DNA of 64,000 bases from Terana coerulea (taxonomy: Eukaryota > Basidiomycota > Agaricomycetes > Polyporales > Phanerochaetaceae), in the NCBI GenBank assembly GCA_024811115.1, contig JAKOGH010000333.1, positions 1 through 64,000 on the forward strand, written 5' to 3'. A program made the position numbers and the translations under genes. Position 1 is the first letter of the stretch. Every line of letters begins with the position of its first letter. The notes under the pieces were generated by a model. That model was not told the origin of the DNA. It made no database searches and saw only the letters and a list, made by a program, of their open reading frames with translations. Below, one piece after another: positions 11,810 through 23,712 of the stretch.

Positions 11810-12233
11810 TGGGTGAACTCGGAGGCTCACCGGGAAAGTGGGTTCCTCTGACTTTTGTTCTAAGGACTGTGAGGTATAACTAATTCTAGTTTATACCTAG
11901 GTCTGTCCTGCAGTGCAGTAAAATATGCCGCACTCTGCAGGATTGTACTCGGGGAAGCATGCTTTGTTTTGGTATTGATCTTCGTCATGACAATATTTTC
12001 GTGTATGCCCTTCTTTATCACTAGTACTTGCCCTTGTTTTGCGAGCTACTTCATCTTTTCTCTTGCTCAAATCAATCTGCAGCCGGAGATGCACGTTTGG
12101 CCGAACAGAGATGAAGTAGCATATACCTCGGTGTATCCAGGTGCATGGTAATAAACCGCCGAACCAGCATTCCTCTGAGTACGAACGTCCTTGATTGCAC
12201 AGTTATCATGTATATACAAGGTTTCTCGGTATT
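11810..12233. other. Intergenic, 3' of relic B and of the dehydratase gene
   Basis: AT-leaning sequence between convergent units. Nothing gene-like is seen. Confidence 0.5.
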
Positions 12234-13838
12234 CTACCACTCTCTCAACGATCCATCCACACCCACCCAAACTTCGTTCCTCCATGCTTTCTCTTGTGTA
12301 TACTTCGACGAAGTCTCGCGGACAAGTGCCTCGTTTATGACGATTCCCAGCCCAGGTCCTGCAGAGGCCTGCATGAATAGTTTATTGACTATAAATGTGG
12401 AATGAGGCTGACGTGAAGGTGCCTCGATATATCCTTGAGCTATGGCGAAGACCGAGGGCTCGCTCAAGTACGTAAAGAGGTCTGCGCCTTGGTTGTAGTG
12501 AATCTAGTCACGATCAATCTCAAGTAAATCAATACAGGAAGGCAATGCGTACCTGCCAGCTCATCTCCTGTATGACGACTGTATCCACAATTCAGACTGT
12601 AGCAATTCTTTTAATAGATAAAATTCTCACAATTGGGAGCCGCAACATCCACCTGCAGACATGCAGCTAGCGCGATAGGACCGAGGGGACAATGAGGAGC
12701 GAGAGCGACATCGTAGACTTCTGTCAACGACGCTATGCGGTGAAGTTCGCTGATGCCTCCACAATGAGCAACCTGGAGGCTCCCTAGTTAACGATATCTC
12801 GCATGAGACGCAGCCACGTACATCGGGCTGCGCGATGTCTATTGCCCGTCTTTCCAAGTAGGGTCGGAAGTCATGTCTGGTGTAGAGTCGTTCACCAAGG
12901 GCGATAGGCGTCGATACCATCTGCGCCAAGTCCGCGATCTCTTCCGGCTGCGTTGGCAGAAGGGGTTCCTCGATAAACATCGGCTGCAGCGGCTGCAGCA
13001 ACTTGGCGAGCTGCTTTGCCATGCCTTTGTGCAGTCGTCCATGGAAGTCGACGCCGACGTCAAGACCCAGAGAGTGGACTTCCTTGACCCGAGCGACGGT
13101 ATCAGTAAGAGTGCTCGGGGAGTCTATCCAGTCCACGGCGCCTTTAAGACAGGGTGAGTGCGAGTCGGAGGGGCAAACGGTCGAGGATGATAGTCACCAG
13201 TACCGTTCATCTTGACAGCAGTGAAACCTTGTGCTTTTCGTCTTGCTGCACCTTCGAGGACAGCTTGCGGATTGTCGCCGCCTATCCACCCATAAACTTT
13301 CAAGCGATCTCTCACTTTGCCACCGAGGAGCTGCCAGACGGGTACGCCGAGCTTCTTGCCCTTGATGTCCCAAAGGGCGATATCAAGTCCGGAAAGAGCG
13401 GACTGTAGTTGCGTTAAAACCGGTCCCTTACTGAAGGCGTGACAAGTTGTGGTACGGACCATCAGGACTGGACCACCTCGGTAGAACCGAGAACGGTACG
13501 CATGCTGCCAAATATCTTCGATTCTGTCTCCGTCCCACCCGAGAAATGTCTCGCGCAGGGCTATCGACGCGCCTTCAACGGCTCCGGTATGGCCTATTTC
13601 TACAATTCATTGACGTACGTATATCAAGAATTTTATGCACACGTACCTTCCAAAGAACTTTCGCCCCAGCCTACAATGCCCCCTTCTGTTTCTATTCGGA
13701 TGAATAACCATCTAGGCGGTAGACGGAATATCTGCAAGTAAAAATGTGAGAAGTTCATACTGTCTGATGTGAGATACGAAGTCTATAGCGATTGCTTACC
13801 TCAAAATTGGTAATCTTGCTCGAAGGCAGCTCAGACAT
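12234..13838 (-). CDS. D-galactonate dehydratase-like enzyme (enolase superfamily)
   Basis: Nine exons joined at GT-AG introns give an uninterrupted 390-residue protein, close to the roughly 380 residues usual for the DgoD family. Exons run from 13838-13800 to 12358-12234. Start [13 protein letters not shown] at 13838. Landmarks in order: [12 protein letters not shown] (capping domain), [28 protein letters not shown] (metal-ligand Asp), FIEEPLLP (Glu), ALGERLY (Glu), [14 protein letters not shown] and [15 protein letters not shown] (catalytic His). Family members dehydrate D-galactonate to 2-keto-3-deoxygalactonate with Mg2+; the true substrate of this fungal copy is inferred. No signal peptide is seen, so it is probably cytosolic. 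It is divergent from ERV25, with 476 bp between starts. L-sugar acid or gluconate specificity cannot be excluded. Confidence 0.9.
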
Positions 13839-14314
13839 TTCTACGGGTAATCTCGACGTAGTGTGCTGCAGTCAGTGAAGTGAACACCGCCATGCTTTTG
13901 TACGAGCCGCGGGACACGATGCCGCGATACGAGGCCCCATGTCAGCTGTTGCACCAATCGGACCGTCGACGATGAAAATGTGTAGTGCGCGAGGTTGCAG
14001 GCATGCTGGAGATGGCGTCTAGAGCATAGTGCTAGCCTGTACCAGCTCACGATCTCCGAGTATCTCCTCTCTCCCTGCTAGGTCAAACCGCTGTTCTTAT
14101 GCAGGCCGTGCTGCTTCGGTGTTGTCGTGACCATTCCACTGCAGAGTGTATGAAGTAGGCTGAATATGATGATGGTACTGGGAAGAGAACAAGCTTCTAG
14201 GCGCTCTACACCGGTTTCACCACGACCTACCACGTCTCAGCTCCCTAGCTGGCAGGCTATAGCCAACTTTGACCCCTTCTGGCCTAAGTTATCCTACTAG
14301 CCTCCTATTTCACG
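13839..14314. promoter_or_regulatory. Divergent promoter region, dehydratase (-) and ERV25 (+)
   Basis: 476 bp between two divergent start codons. It must hold both 5' untranslated regions and core promoters. I see no convincing TATA box on either side. Confidence 0.45.
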
Positions 14315-15151
14315 ATGCTCGCCAGCTTACGGCCACAATATATACCTGCCCTGGTACTGTCGACGCTGCTGTTACTATGCACAGCACCCGTACACGCCAT
14401 CAAGTTCGAGGTTCAAGCAAACCGATACCCAGCAGCGAAGTGCATCTGGAACGCGGCTCACCAAAACGCATTGGTCATTGTCACTGCGAATGTGGGACCA
14501 GGGGAGGGGCAGCGAACAGACATCGAGATTGTGGACTCTGGGCCGGAGAAGAACGTCTACTTGAGCAAGCGTGGTATCAAGGGCGAGTCGAGGTTCGCTA
14601 TCACCGCGCACTCAGAAGAGGGAGACGTCGGAGTATGCTTCAAGAACTACCTGGATGTTGGTGAGTTGCAGAAGTTGGCCGCATGGTCTACTGGTGCTGA
14701 AACGTGGATTCTATAGCGGAGGGCGGCAAGCCCAAGTCGCGTGTCATTGACCTGGACGTGGATATTGGCGCAGACGCAGTCGACTACAAGTGAGTAGCTC
14801 CCTTAGAATATAGGTGGGAGTTGTGTCGAACGCGTCGTATTGCCAGTGCTATCGCCAACCAAGAGTCACTGTCCGCGCTTGAAACTGAAATGCGCAAACT
14901 CGAAGGAGTGGTGAAGGAGGTCGTGGACGAGATGGGGTACCTGAAAAAGCGAGAAGAGAGATTTCAGCTCACAAACAGTCCGTCCCTCTCTTATTATCTA
15001 CAGCACTGGTCGCTCACGAGCTCCTGCAGTGTCGACGAACAGCCGGGTCAAGAACTTCGCGTGGTTTACGCTCGGCACGCTCGTTTGCCTTGGCGTATGG
15101 CAAATATTCCATCTTCGCGCCTTCTTCAAACGGAAGTATCTCATCGACTGA
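14315..15151 (+). CDS. ERV25: p24/emp24 family cargo receptor, ERV25-like
   Basis: Four exons (14315-14660, 14717-14789, 14847-14977, 15030-15151) give 223 residues without interruption, typical for p24 proteins. There is an N-terminal signal peptide (LVLSTLLLLCTAPVHA), then a GOLD domain with IKFEVQANRYPAAKCIW and the partner cysteine in GVCFKNYLDV, a heptad-type coiled coil around ESLSALETEMRKLEGVVKEV, and a C-terminal membrane segment (FAWFTLGTLVCLGVWQIFHL). The cytosolic tail RAFFKRKYLID holds the FF and dibasic signals read by COPII and COPI. The family loads cargo into ER-Golgi vesicles. The KFE start of the mature protein and the KRK tail fit the Erv25 (delta) subfamily better than Emp24. 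Confidence 0.93.
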
Positions 15152-15923
15152 GGTTACTGGGGTATAAGGTGTTTGCGTGACGCTGTAGTGATATTTCACG
15201 TGATATCGATAATTTATCGTGTGCGGGTTCATTCGCGGCTGCGCAGCATTGCAGAATGTTCCTCCCCGGCCGCAAGCATGCCCCTCGCTGCCCTCCGTCT
15301 CGGCTAACCTCAATTCTCTCGTAGAGGCCAACTTTGGATCGGGAATTCAGACCGAACGTACGTGTCACGACGTCGCAGACTGTTCCCACACTTAGCTCAC
15401 TGCGTCGATATTAGTGTTCTACAAAGCTCGCTTGTTAAGCCTGTACGGCCGTGATCCGACTGCATTCGTGTGGAGTTACCCTTGAACAATATTTGCGACA
15501 TGATTGGCCTGCTACCACAATGGCCGGTGGCCCATGCAGTGTTCGAGCAGTTGAGGTCTGTGCACCACTGCGACCATAGTGTCGATGGCCCGCGAACTTC
15601 TGTCGCTGATGGTCAATAGTGTGGCCCCTGGTTCACAAAAGTAACATGATCGATATCTGCATATCTTGTTGTATTGCCGCACTCAAATTCTTCACCGGCG
15701 GGCCCATGCACCACCGCCATCCGCCTCCATACCACGGCTGTGTCTTGATGGGCATGGGCGCCGCCCATTGTTCTCTTTGCTATCACGCAGTAGCGTGCGC
15801 TTTGACCTTCGGCAGTGGCTAGTGACCTTGCTACGCACATGGTCAAGAATTATTTGGCGATCGGCCTTTGTTCTGCTGCTGAGTTATTGTTGGTCGGAAA
15901 ACGCGTGACTTGCGCAGAATGAG

Positions 15924-15931
15924 TATATATA
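15924..15931 (+). promoter_or_regulatory. TATATATA box followed by a CT-rich initiator stretch
   Basis: A TATA motif is followed at 15957-15992 by CT-rich DNA and then an ATG at 16040, the layout of many strong fungal core promoters. No recognised gene starts here, so it may drive a short ORF or a non-coding RNA. The motif is palindromic, so the strand is a guess. Confidence 0.35.
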
Positions 15932-16039
15932 CATCTCACCTGCCGCCAGGGTTCAGCACCATCTCATCCCTCTTTTCCTTCACTCTGGCGTTGCGCCTTC
16001 TTCCACCGTGGTCGTGTTAAACCTTAGCAGCTCTGCGGT

Positions 16040-16132
16040 ATGCACCTTGGTACGCGGCTGTCTGCTTTCGCAGTATACATAGCTGGAAACATTGCCTGGC
16101 CAATGTCTTCAGATATGTATATGCATGGTTGA
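16040..16132 (+). CDS. Doubtful 30-residue ORF with a hydrophobic N-terminus
   Basis: Reads MHLGTRLSAFAVYIAGNIAW and then a short Met-rich tail before TGA. It lies about 110 bp downstream of a TATA box. The hydrophobic segment could be a signal peptide, but with 30 codons chance is a strong alternative. Confidence 0.2.
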   Translation: MHLGTRLSAFAVYIAGNIAWPMSSDMYMHG

Positions 16133-16230
16133 TGGTCGCTTAGAGCGGTGCATAGCGGAATTGGAGGGACTTCCTGATTCTAGCAGATCATATGTACCTA
16201 TTTCCTACATTTCGTTCTTCGGACATTGTT

Positions 16231-16321
16231 CCAGTGTTAGATTGGGCAAGCATGAAGACTAGGTATTGTAGTAGAGATGGGGCTTCCTCTATCTCTTCTA
16301 CAATACCCAGTCTACCACTGG
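16231..16321. repeat. Imperfect inverted repeat able to form a long hairpin
   Basis: Outer arms CCAGTGTTAGATTGGG (16231-16246) and the complement of 16306-16321 agree at 14 of 16 positions. Inner arms GGTATTGTAGTAGAGAT (16262-16278) and the complement of 16291-16307 agree at 16 of 17. The loop is 12 nt, and a 15 nt bulge separates the two helices on the 5' side. It could be a milRNA-type precursor or the trace of an inverted duplication. Confidence 0.7.
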
Positions 16322-16730
16322 CTCACTGCGGAACGTGTATGACGTTGTTCAGGCCAATTCTAGACTCCGAGCTTTGCTTCCAAAGTGACTAGTGATTTCG
16401 ATTACACGTTAATAATTCATTCGTCTTCACTACAGCGAGTGTTTCATTCATACTTATTTACATACCAAGATTGAGAAGTCCTGTGTACTACGCATCCGCT
16501 TTCGGCGACGTCACGGCGGGCCGGCCGCTCAGCGCTCAGCGTGAGAGGAGGCCACATCCGGAGCGGCTTTCCCACTTAGGAAGCCGTACCGCTTGTGGCG
16601 TTACCGCCATGATGCCTACCCTGGGAGTGCTGCGCAGTGGCTGCGGGTATGCCCAATTGTCCCATGCTCGCTGTTCCTGACGACTACCACGACCTCTAAA
16701 CCGACACAATCGTCGCACTCGCTGCCCTCA

Positions 16731-17620
16731 ATGCTTTCCTCTCTATCTCCCACCATCTGTGGCTCGTTCTTAGCTGAACTGGGGCTTGGTTCACCTTGTC
16801 GCAACAACGTCTCTCTCAGTCTGAATACCCACAGCCTGAAGACGCGAGACATCTCCGTCGTCAGCGCATCCAGTTTTATCATCGTCGTATCTGTCGGTTT
16901 CGTCATCTTGATCATGGTCTGCATCGGAAGTAGCTCGTACTACAGACACCGTCTCGCAAGCCAACAAGCGTCTCTGCCGACGGTCTCCTCCACACCCCTG
17001 AAGCGACCTCGTCTGTGGGATGTACGTGTGGAGACCACTCAGAGGGGTCTACATGCAAGAAATGACGCTGGGTGGGAGCCCCAATTCTCAGTGAGTAGAT
17101 GGCGTTTTATCGTGATGGTCTATATCCGCTCTGTTTGCGTCGTTTGGCCTCACACTTTGACCTCTAGCCTTTGGCAATGACAGTGCGGCCTGATGAGAGC
17201 ACAGAAACCGGGGTAAAACCCATTGGAAGGCGGAGGAGATCTGGAAGAAGAGGTCATTTCGCTAGTGTCTGGTACGTTACCCTGCATACAATCAGGTGTT
17301 CCGCATGTAGCTGACCGTACAAACCTGCACTTTCTTTCACTAATAGGTTCAAACCCAGTCGGAGAAATTCTCTCCCAGAAGCCGCTGTATCCTCAGCTCC
17401 ACCTCATGAACCGGCAGTGCCCGGCAAGACCGTCGAAGCAGAAGTTGCTATGCTCATAGCCATGCCCTTTTCGCATTCCATACCGTCCATACATGGCTCA
17501 GAAAGCCGCTTGAACGCGAAGGATGCCCGTACCGCAATGCGGGACCCGTGGACGGCATGTTCCGTAGGCACGTCGCGGATAGTCTACCACGGCACAGGCA
17601 CGGAGGACCTTCTTGCCTAA
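16731..17620 (+). CDS. Single-pass membrane protein, family member 1
   Basis: Three exons (16731-17090, 17168-17271, 17347-17620) give 245 residues. A Ser/Thr-rich N-terminal part without a clear signal peptide is followed by one membrane segment (FIIVVSVGFVILIMVCIGSS), a juxtamembrane RPRLWDVRVE motif, an arginine-rich stretch (GRRRRSGRRGH) and a C-terminal block MLIAMPFSHS...VGTSRIVYHG. The same plan, block order and intron phases (0 then 2) occur in the genes at 46906 and 48727. I know of no assigned function. Probably a type III or plasma-membrane protein with an intracellular C-terminal tail; topology is inferred from the positive charges after the helix. The start at 16731 was chosen because the residues upstream in the same frame look non-coding. 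Confidence 0.75.
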
Positions 17621-20600
17621 TACGCTTCGTAGTCTCTCGGTCTGTTTTCGCATCCCCTGCTCACGCAGGGAATACCACTTCCCTGATGTAGGCTCTCGTT
17701 CTTACGGAGTGTATAGTGTATACGTTCGGTGTTAATGACATCTCAGATCTACGCGTCTCAAACGCCCGGCTGTATGAGATATCACTCCATCCGTAGTTCT
17801 TTTGGGACTCGCAGTATCAGATGGGTCCCTACAGACGTTCTTTTTCTACCAGGTTCTCGACATTGATGCATCAGTGCAGTACAGCACATCGTACACGGTC
17901 CTGGCTCCTCAACCCTGCTCCTACCCCACAGCAGTCTCCATCACCTGTTCATGCTTCCCACTGCATTGTCTTGTGATGATAGGCATACGATCACCCCGGA
18001 GTAGACACGACGAACGAGGCGATTATCCGACATACTTTCGCTCAACATCCGATGGTTTGAAGAGCATATTGCTCGTCCGTTGCATTCATTGATGCCACTC
18101 GTGGAGAATCTTGACGGCATTGAACTGTCGCGGTTTATCGTGACGTGACCGCCAGATTCTATATTTCTCAGACCAGTGCAAGCTGAACCTTGCTGCTCGC
18201 ACGGAGGTTGCAAGACGGCGGTCTCAATTGAAGACCGCAGAGGTGGGTTGCCTGCAGGTTGTTCGATCCTACACACTGTCTAATTACATCTACTCTGATA
18301 GACTACCGAGAATCTGCAACATTTCGTACCCTACGCGTCATACCAATCGAAGGTGTTTCAAAACTCCGGTACACGTTCCCTTAGCCCGCACAATACCCTG
18401 ATGGAATGCCGACCAATGAACTCCGTGCACACGGAGGTGAGCTGCTAAACATGTCTCATGGAATTCCGCTCCAACAATGATCGCCGTCTACCAGGGATGC
18501 ATGCGCAGATTAGTGGGGGTTAAGTGAGCTCTCAGTGGACGCCATGTTATCAACAGACGATCGTGATCATCCCGAGCGACAACGCTTGCTCTTCGCGGGC
18601 GCATGTCCTGAAGCCTCTCCACTCTCATGACAAACGTATGTTTTTCTGCGAGTTCTATCGCCCTCGCATCTCGGCCCTGACATTCGGTTGCTTTTGTAGA
18701 GTTCCGATAGGCCAGTTGTAGTCAAATCACAGAACGGAACGCACCGCGTGAATGGGTCAGTAGCTTGGCCGCGCTCTTCAATATCGCATGGTTCCTATTA
18801 ATTCCCTTGCAAATTAGGCTTACTCCGTATGAAATTCTAACTGCCCTGCGCCTTGATTGCCAGCGGCTGCGTCTCTACATTTAGGCCGTTCTCGAGCTCC
18901 ATGCTCTCTTTTAATTCTGCACGACTGTTCCGAGTCCATGTGAGTGTCCAGCTGCCCATCACTTGCCGTGCTAATCCTGGACGACAGCAGTGCAGGGGCA
19001 ATAAGCACGATTGATACCAGCGGTCTTGCTCTGCAAAGCTACCGTTGTGAGCACTGAAAAGCCTTCTCATTCCGATCCGCTCGTGATCGTTACTCGGTGC
19101 CAGCTCTACCTCCGTCTGAAGAAGGGTGCTGCGATGACGCAGAGACCGTAAACGCCTGCATTCTTTGAGTCGACCATGCGGTCCAGTTTCAAAACGCAGC
19201 TCGCCCTGCAGGTCGTCCGGGGTTGACTACCTTGGGCGTCGTGATCTTTTTATCCGATGCGTCGGTCGTGCTTCCAAGGCGGAAGCGAACGAAAGCGAGC
19301 ACGGCCTTCTCCCGTGCGTGAGTGCTCTTCTGCCGAGTTCGCGGCACTGAACGGAAATTGGACACAGAACGAACAGCCAAAATCTCATGACGCGAATCTA
19401 CGTGGTCGCTATCCGCAACCGGGCCTGAGGACCATGAGGGTAGGAGCGGATATAATTGAGCACGCGAAGGCGTGGTTGCTCACATGAACACAACGTGAAA
19501 CTCGCTTGCTGCAGAAGGCGGCGAAGTGGCGTAGAATGGCTGGTCACCGGGCACTTGTACGGATTCGTGCATGTAGCTCGGAGCGGAACATGTTCTGCAA
19601 GCTCTACGCAGGGGTGATGCATTCCTGCACTGCCACTATCTCAGAAGTCCATAGGCAGGTTTCTTTGCCTCTGCTTCGGTACGCCTCCGTTTTGCTACTT
19701 TTTATTCGCTGGCGGCTGATACGCTCGCTTCAGGCTGCAGCTCGGATGTAGATCGGTTCTCGGCCCGTCACTCATTCACCCCTTGTGGACCCTTGGTACC
19801 CGTCAACGTGTTCGCGCTGGGAACAACCCGTTCAATGGTGCCAACGCTGAACAAAGCACTGTTCTCAGCACTATTCTGGAGCAATTGCACATCCAAGCTT
19901 CGCTGCGCGTTCACGGTACCTAGGCGGAGTGCCGCTGGGATGCACCGCGCCGCCTTCGAAGTGCACATGCATTCTCGTAAGGACGGCATCTCAACTAGAG
20001 CCACCGCTTCGCATGGTACGACGACGTTCGTTATTCCTTGAACTCTCCTGTACACTCCCAGACACGAGGCTCACAAGCACTCGAACGTTTGACGGAGAGT
20101 GCTGCCTCGAGGCCCCGGATGCTGCAGAATGCGTTCCCGGTTACGTTTATTTTCACTTGGTGTGGAAACGCCCTACTCGATCCTGTACGCTGCCTATCAC
20201 CTTCCCATGGCCCTCACCATTTACTAACTTCCGTCTTCCATTCCGGCAGCTCGAGTCTCATTGCACCGTATCAGACAACCTACGCGAAGCGCCGCGATAT
20301 CTGGACTATCTAGACGCGTTCCCTTGAAGGGTTGATCTGTTTTGCAACCATGTATCTCGTCATTCTGCGAATCAAGCCCAAGCGCAGGGACACGCGAGTT
20401 TGCGCGCAACCCGGGCCGCGGGTGCTATCACGTCGATCCTGCAGTTGCCAGAGGCCCTCGCCGGGCAGCACTCAATGCGCGGGAGGCCGATGTACGTACG
20501 CGAGGCGCGCGCGGGGCACATGTTCCCGCGCTAGCCCATGGCGGATAGCGCGTCGCGCCGCCGCCCGCGGGCTGCAGGCCTGGCGGCCGCAGCAGCACGC

Positions 20601-22399
20601 GCATGCCGGACCGGAGGCCTGCGAGGGCGCGTACCTGGGCCCTCGAAACTTGCTCGCAGAGTCGAAACGATCAGCAGAGGACGGCTGGCTCCGAACGACC
20701 AAGGCGTCGGTGCCCGCGTTTCGTGGCTCGCGTCTGCGCGTGGCAGCTCGAGTCGTGCCGAGCAAGGCCGCTCCGAGCATTCTGCTCGCCGAAGGAGGGC
20801 GGGGTGTATGGTAATGTCCGTCTAAGCACGGAGGGTCTCGTAACTCCTTATGCGCATCAGGTCTTCTGATATCCGTGAGCTGGCTGCCAGCAGGTAGGCG
20901 TACAGGATCAGAAGGGGCGTGCGCTGGGATGCACTATAGCTACTTGCTCGACGCTGTTCTGGGAACGCCTCCGGAGACATTGGAAATCAGCAGTGATGTC
21001 CTACCCGTACGTCGCCCCAGGCCTGCGTACATTTACGTTATATACTGATCCACGCGTTCCTGCTCTCCATGATCCATTGTTTTCGTTGCTTTCGAACAGA
21101 AAGCAGACGCATGCCTACGCATGCTCTTCGGACCGTGCCTCAGAACGACTTGAGCGCCTTTGTTCGCTTGGTGAAGACGCTTGATGCTGGCTTGCGCGGG
21201 ACACCGTCCAACATTAATGGTCGGATGAGACAGAACTGCTCTTTCGATGACACCGCATCTCCTGTCGCCTCACTAAGGCTCAATCTGCAACTGAGAAAGC
21301 CAAGAATCTGATTTAATAACTATCGGGCGGGCGCAGCGCGACACGTGCTTTCTCACATAACTAGCTAGTAGGACGACCCCTGGACCGAGCGTCGCGCCCT
21401 CGATCCTCCTCCCACCCTCCAGACCGAGCGATGCGGACGTCACACACGCAAGTACCGCCGGCCCCGCTCGCTGTAGCACGTACCGTATGCTTCGAAGAAA
21501 ATTTCACGACCCCTTCGCGCACAAAATCGCGATCGTCTCGTCCCCGCCGGGCCCTATCCATAATTTCCCCGCGGGGCCAGACGCATGCGTACCGCTGCGT
21601 ACGCACCGCACACTCCGTACCCCAAATCCCAGGACATCGCGTTTTGCGACTGATTTCTGCACCGTCTCACCCGATGCCTGTTTCATGACGCCACGGATAT
21701 TCTCCGTGCGCAGATGCCCACACAATGCGGCGAGCGGAGATCGACAGGCATGTGCCAGCCCAACGATGACGCTACGGGTGCACGGGGCCCGGGGCTGCGA
21801 TTGTATACTATGTAGCACTACGTGTCGCGTTCAATACAGTAAGATACGCACAGTATGACGGAGCGCAGAGGCTTGTCGAAAGAGGAAGGAAGAAAGAAGG
21901 ACGATCGCGCACGGAGGCTATAGTCCCTCCCGCGCACGAGCGTAATTAGCTTGTGTAGCTTGACGATACTCGGTAGCCCAGACCGTCGACGATTCATTAG
22001 CAATCGCGCTTGCCGCTCAAGGTCTGATCTGCACTGCGCTCCAACCGAGTTCGTACGTGCAGATCATGCTCAGTCACTGTGTTTTGAGGGTACAAAGAGA
22101 TAAAATGTGGATTGCGATGGTATAATACATTGGTACACGACGACGAAACATAGTCCAGACAGAGTGCGGATCGGAAACCAAGAAAGGGACGGATTAAATA
22201 GAGAGCGAGGCGGGGCGGAATGTGAGGTGGCGCGGGTGAGATGCTTTTCTTCTAACGGCGACGACGGCAGGTATCGCGATGGCATAACGACGAAAGCGGT
22301 GCGACAGAGCAAGGCACAACGACGAGAGCGAGGGAGAGGCGGGGTGCGGCGGCAGAGGCGGCTCTGCGGCGCACGCCGCCCGGCGGGCCTCCTATCGGG
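17621..22399. other. 4.8 kb without a recognisable gene
   Basis: All reading frames were inspected. Open frames exist but are short, lack recognisable motifs and often overlap on both strands, as chance frames do. 20400-20820 is GC-rich and produces several overlapping open frames without meaning. 22030-22399 probably contains the 3' untranslated region of the dehydrogenase gene. No LTRs, TIRs or tRNA were found. Confidence 0.5.
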
Positions 22400-23712
22400 T
22401 TATTGCGCGTCTTGAGGGCCGACGACGACCTTGAGCACCATGCGGCCCTCGCCGTCGCGGCCGCGCGCGAGGAGTTCGAACGCCTTCTTCGCGTCCTCGA
22501 GACGGAAGCGGTGGCTGACGAGCTTCTCGATGTGCGCGCGCATGAGCGAGCCCTCGTCGCTGAGCAAGCGCAGCGCCTCGGGGTAGGTGTTCGCGTAGCG
22601 GAAGGAGCCGAGGATGTCGACCTCGCGGCAGGCGGCGGACGAGAGCGGGAGCGCGGTGTGGCGGGTGCCCATGCCGATGAGCAGCACCTTGGCGCCAGTG
22701 CCGGCGAGGAAGACGCTCTGCTGGATGCACGGCTCCGCACCGGTGCACTCATACACAACCTCTGCACCCTCCTCGAGCGCGAACACCTTCAGTGCGGAGT
22801 CGGCGTTGTCCTTGGCGCGCTTGAGCTGCTCCTCGATGGTGAAGACCTTGCCCTTGTCGGCAGGGTCAGGCAGCGGAAGGCAGAAGGTCGCGTCGGCGAA
22901 CCCGGCGTCGCGCGCAAACTGGAGGCGGGCGGCGTTGATGTCGATGGCGCACACGCGGGGCACGCCGTAGGTCTTGGCGAGGGCGCACGCGAGCAGACCG
23001 ATGGCACCGACGCCGAGGACAATGATGGATTCAGGAGGGACAAAGTTGGGGGACGGGGAAATGCCGAGCTCTGCGCGAGGCGTGTAGGAGGACGGAGAGC
23101 GGCTCAGCGAGGGCGGCTTGGTCGAAGGAGACATTGTCTGGAAGTCTGCATATATGCGTCTGAAAGTGAGCATAGACGGGTTGCTGAAATGAGTGGTGTG
23201 GGCACGTACGGGTGGATGGACGTGGCGGGATGGCTCATGCGCTCCTGGAGAGTGCCATCGAGGTGGGGAAAGTCTTTGCGCTGCTCGCAAAGCGCATGTT
23301 CTTGCAGAGGTTGTAGCGGCCCTTGTCGCAGTACGAGCACTCGTTGCATTGAATGCCAGCTTCAATAGCGACGCGCTGACCGACGTGAAGACCGTGGGCG
23401 CGGGCACCGGGCGCCGAGGGGCCGATAGAGGTGATGACACCTGCCGCTTCGTGACCCAGGACCAGAGGTGCTTGCAATGCAAAGTCGCCATTTCGTCCGT
23501 GCATGTAGTAGTGGACTGGATGGAGAGTTAGTGTCGCAGAAGAGGACAAACAGGCGGTGGGACGTACGGTCGGAACCGCAAAGACCAGTTGCAGCCACTT
23601 CGACCTGAACGTGGCCCTGCTGTGGGGGCCAGAGGGTGCGCTGCTCGACGCGGAGGTCGCGGGGACCGTGAAGAACGACGGCGGTCTGGGAGCGAAGTGC
23701 GACGGGAGACAT
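22400..23712 (-). CDS. Zinc-dependent polyol dehydrogenase (sorbitol/xylitol dehydrogenase-like), two indels
   Basis: Three exons (23712-23568, 23515-23210, 23145-22400). Medium-chain dehydrogenase landmarks: GLCGSD|LHYY (catalytic-zinc Cys), LGHEAAG (His-Glu), the structural-zinc cluster CNECSYCDKGRYNLC, LPDNVSFDQAALAEPLS, the Rossmann motif VLGVGAIGLL, and the acidic residue in AIDIN that favours NAD+. Family members oxidise polyols such as sorbitol or xylitol to ketoses in the cytosol. Two lesions break the frame: one C appears to be missing from a C run (plus-strand G run 23265-23268), and two bases (CG) near 23073-23077. Restoring three bases gives exactly 399 residues. Head-to-head with the SDR at 24757. 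A TATATAA box lies 132 bp upstream. L-arabinitol dehydrogenase is an alternative. Confidence 0.85.

Larger units (their letters stand above)
15152..16730. other. Gene-poor spacer with a TATA box, a short ORF and a fold-back
   Basis: Apart from the small items listed separately (TATA box 15924, short ORF 16040, inverted repeat 16231-16321), I find no coding potential that resembles a known protein. Confidence 0.5.

Noticed and set aside
20332..20825. Overlapping open frames of about 90-160 codons
   Set aside because: GC-rich DNA opens several frames on both strands at once; no conserved motif.
22403..23368. 321-codon plus-strand open frame
   Set aside because: Antisense of the polyol dehydrogenase. 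Openness is due to GC-rich codon bias and no motif is present.
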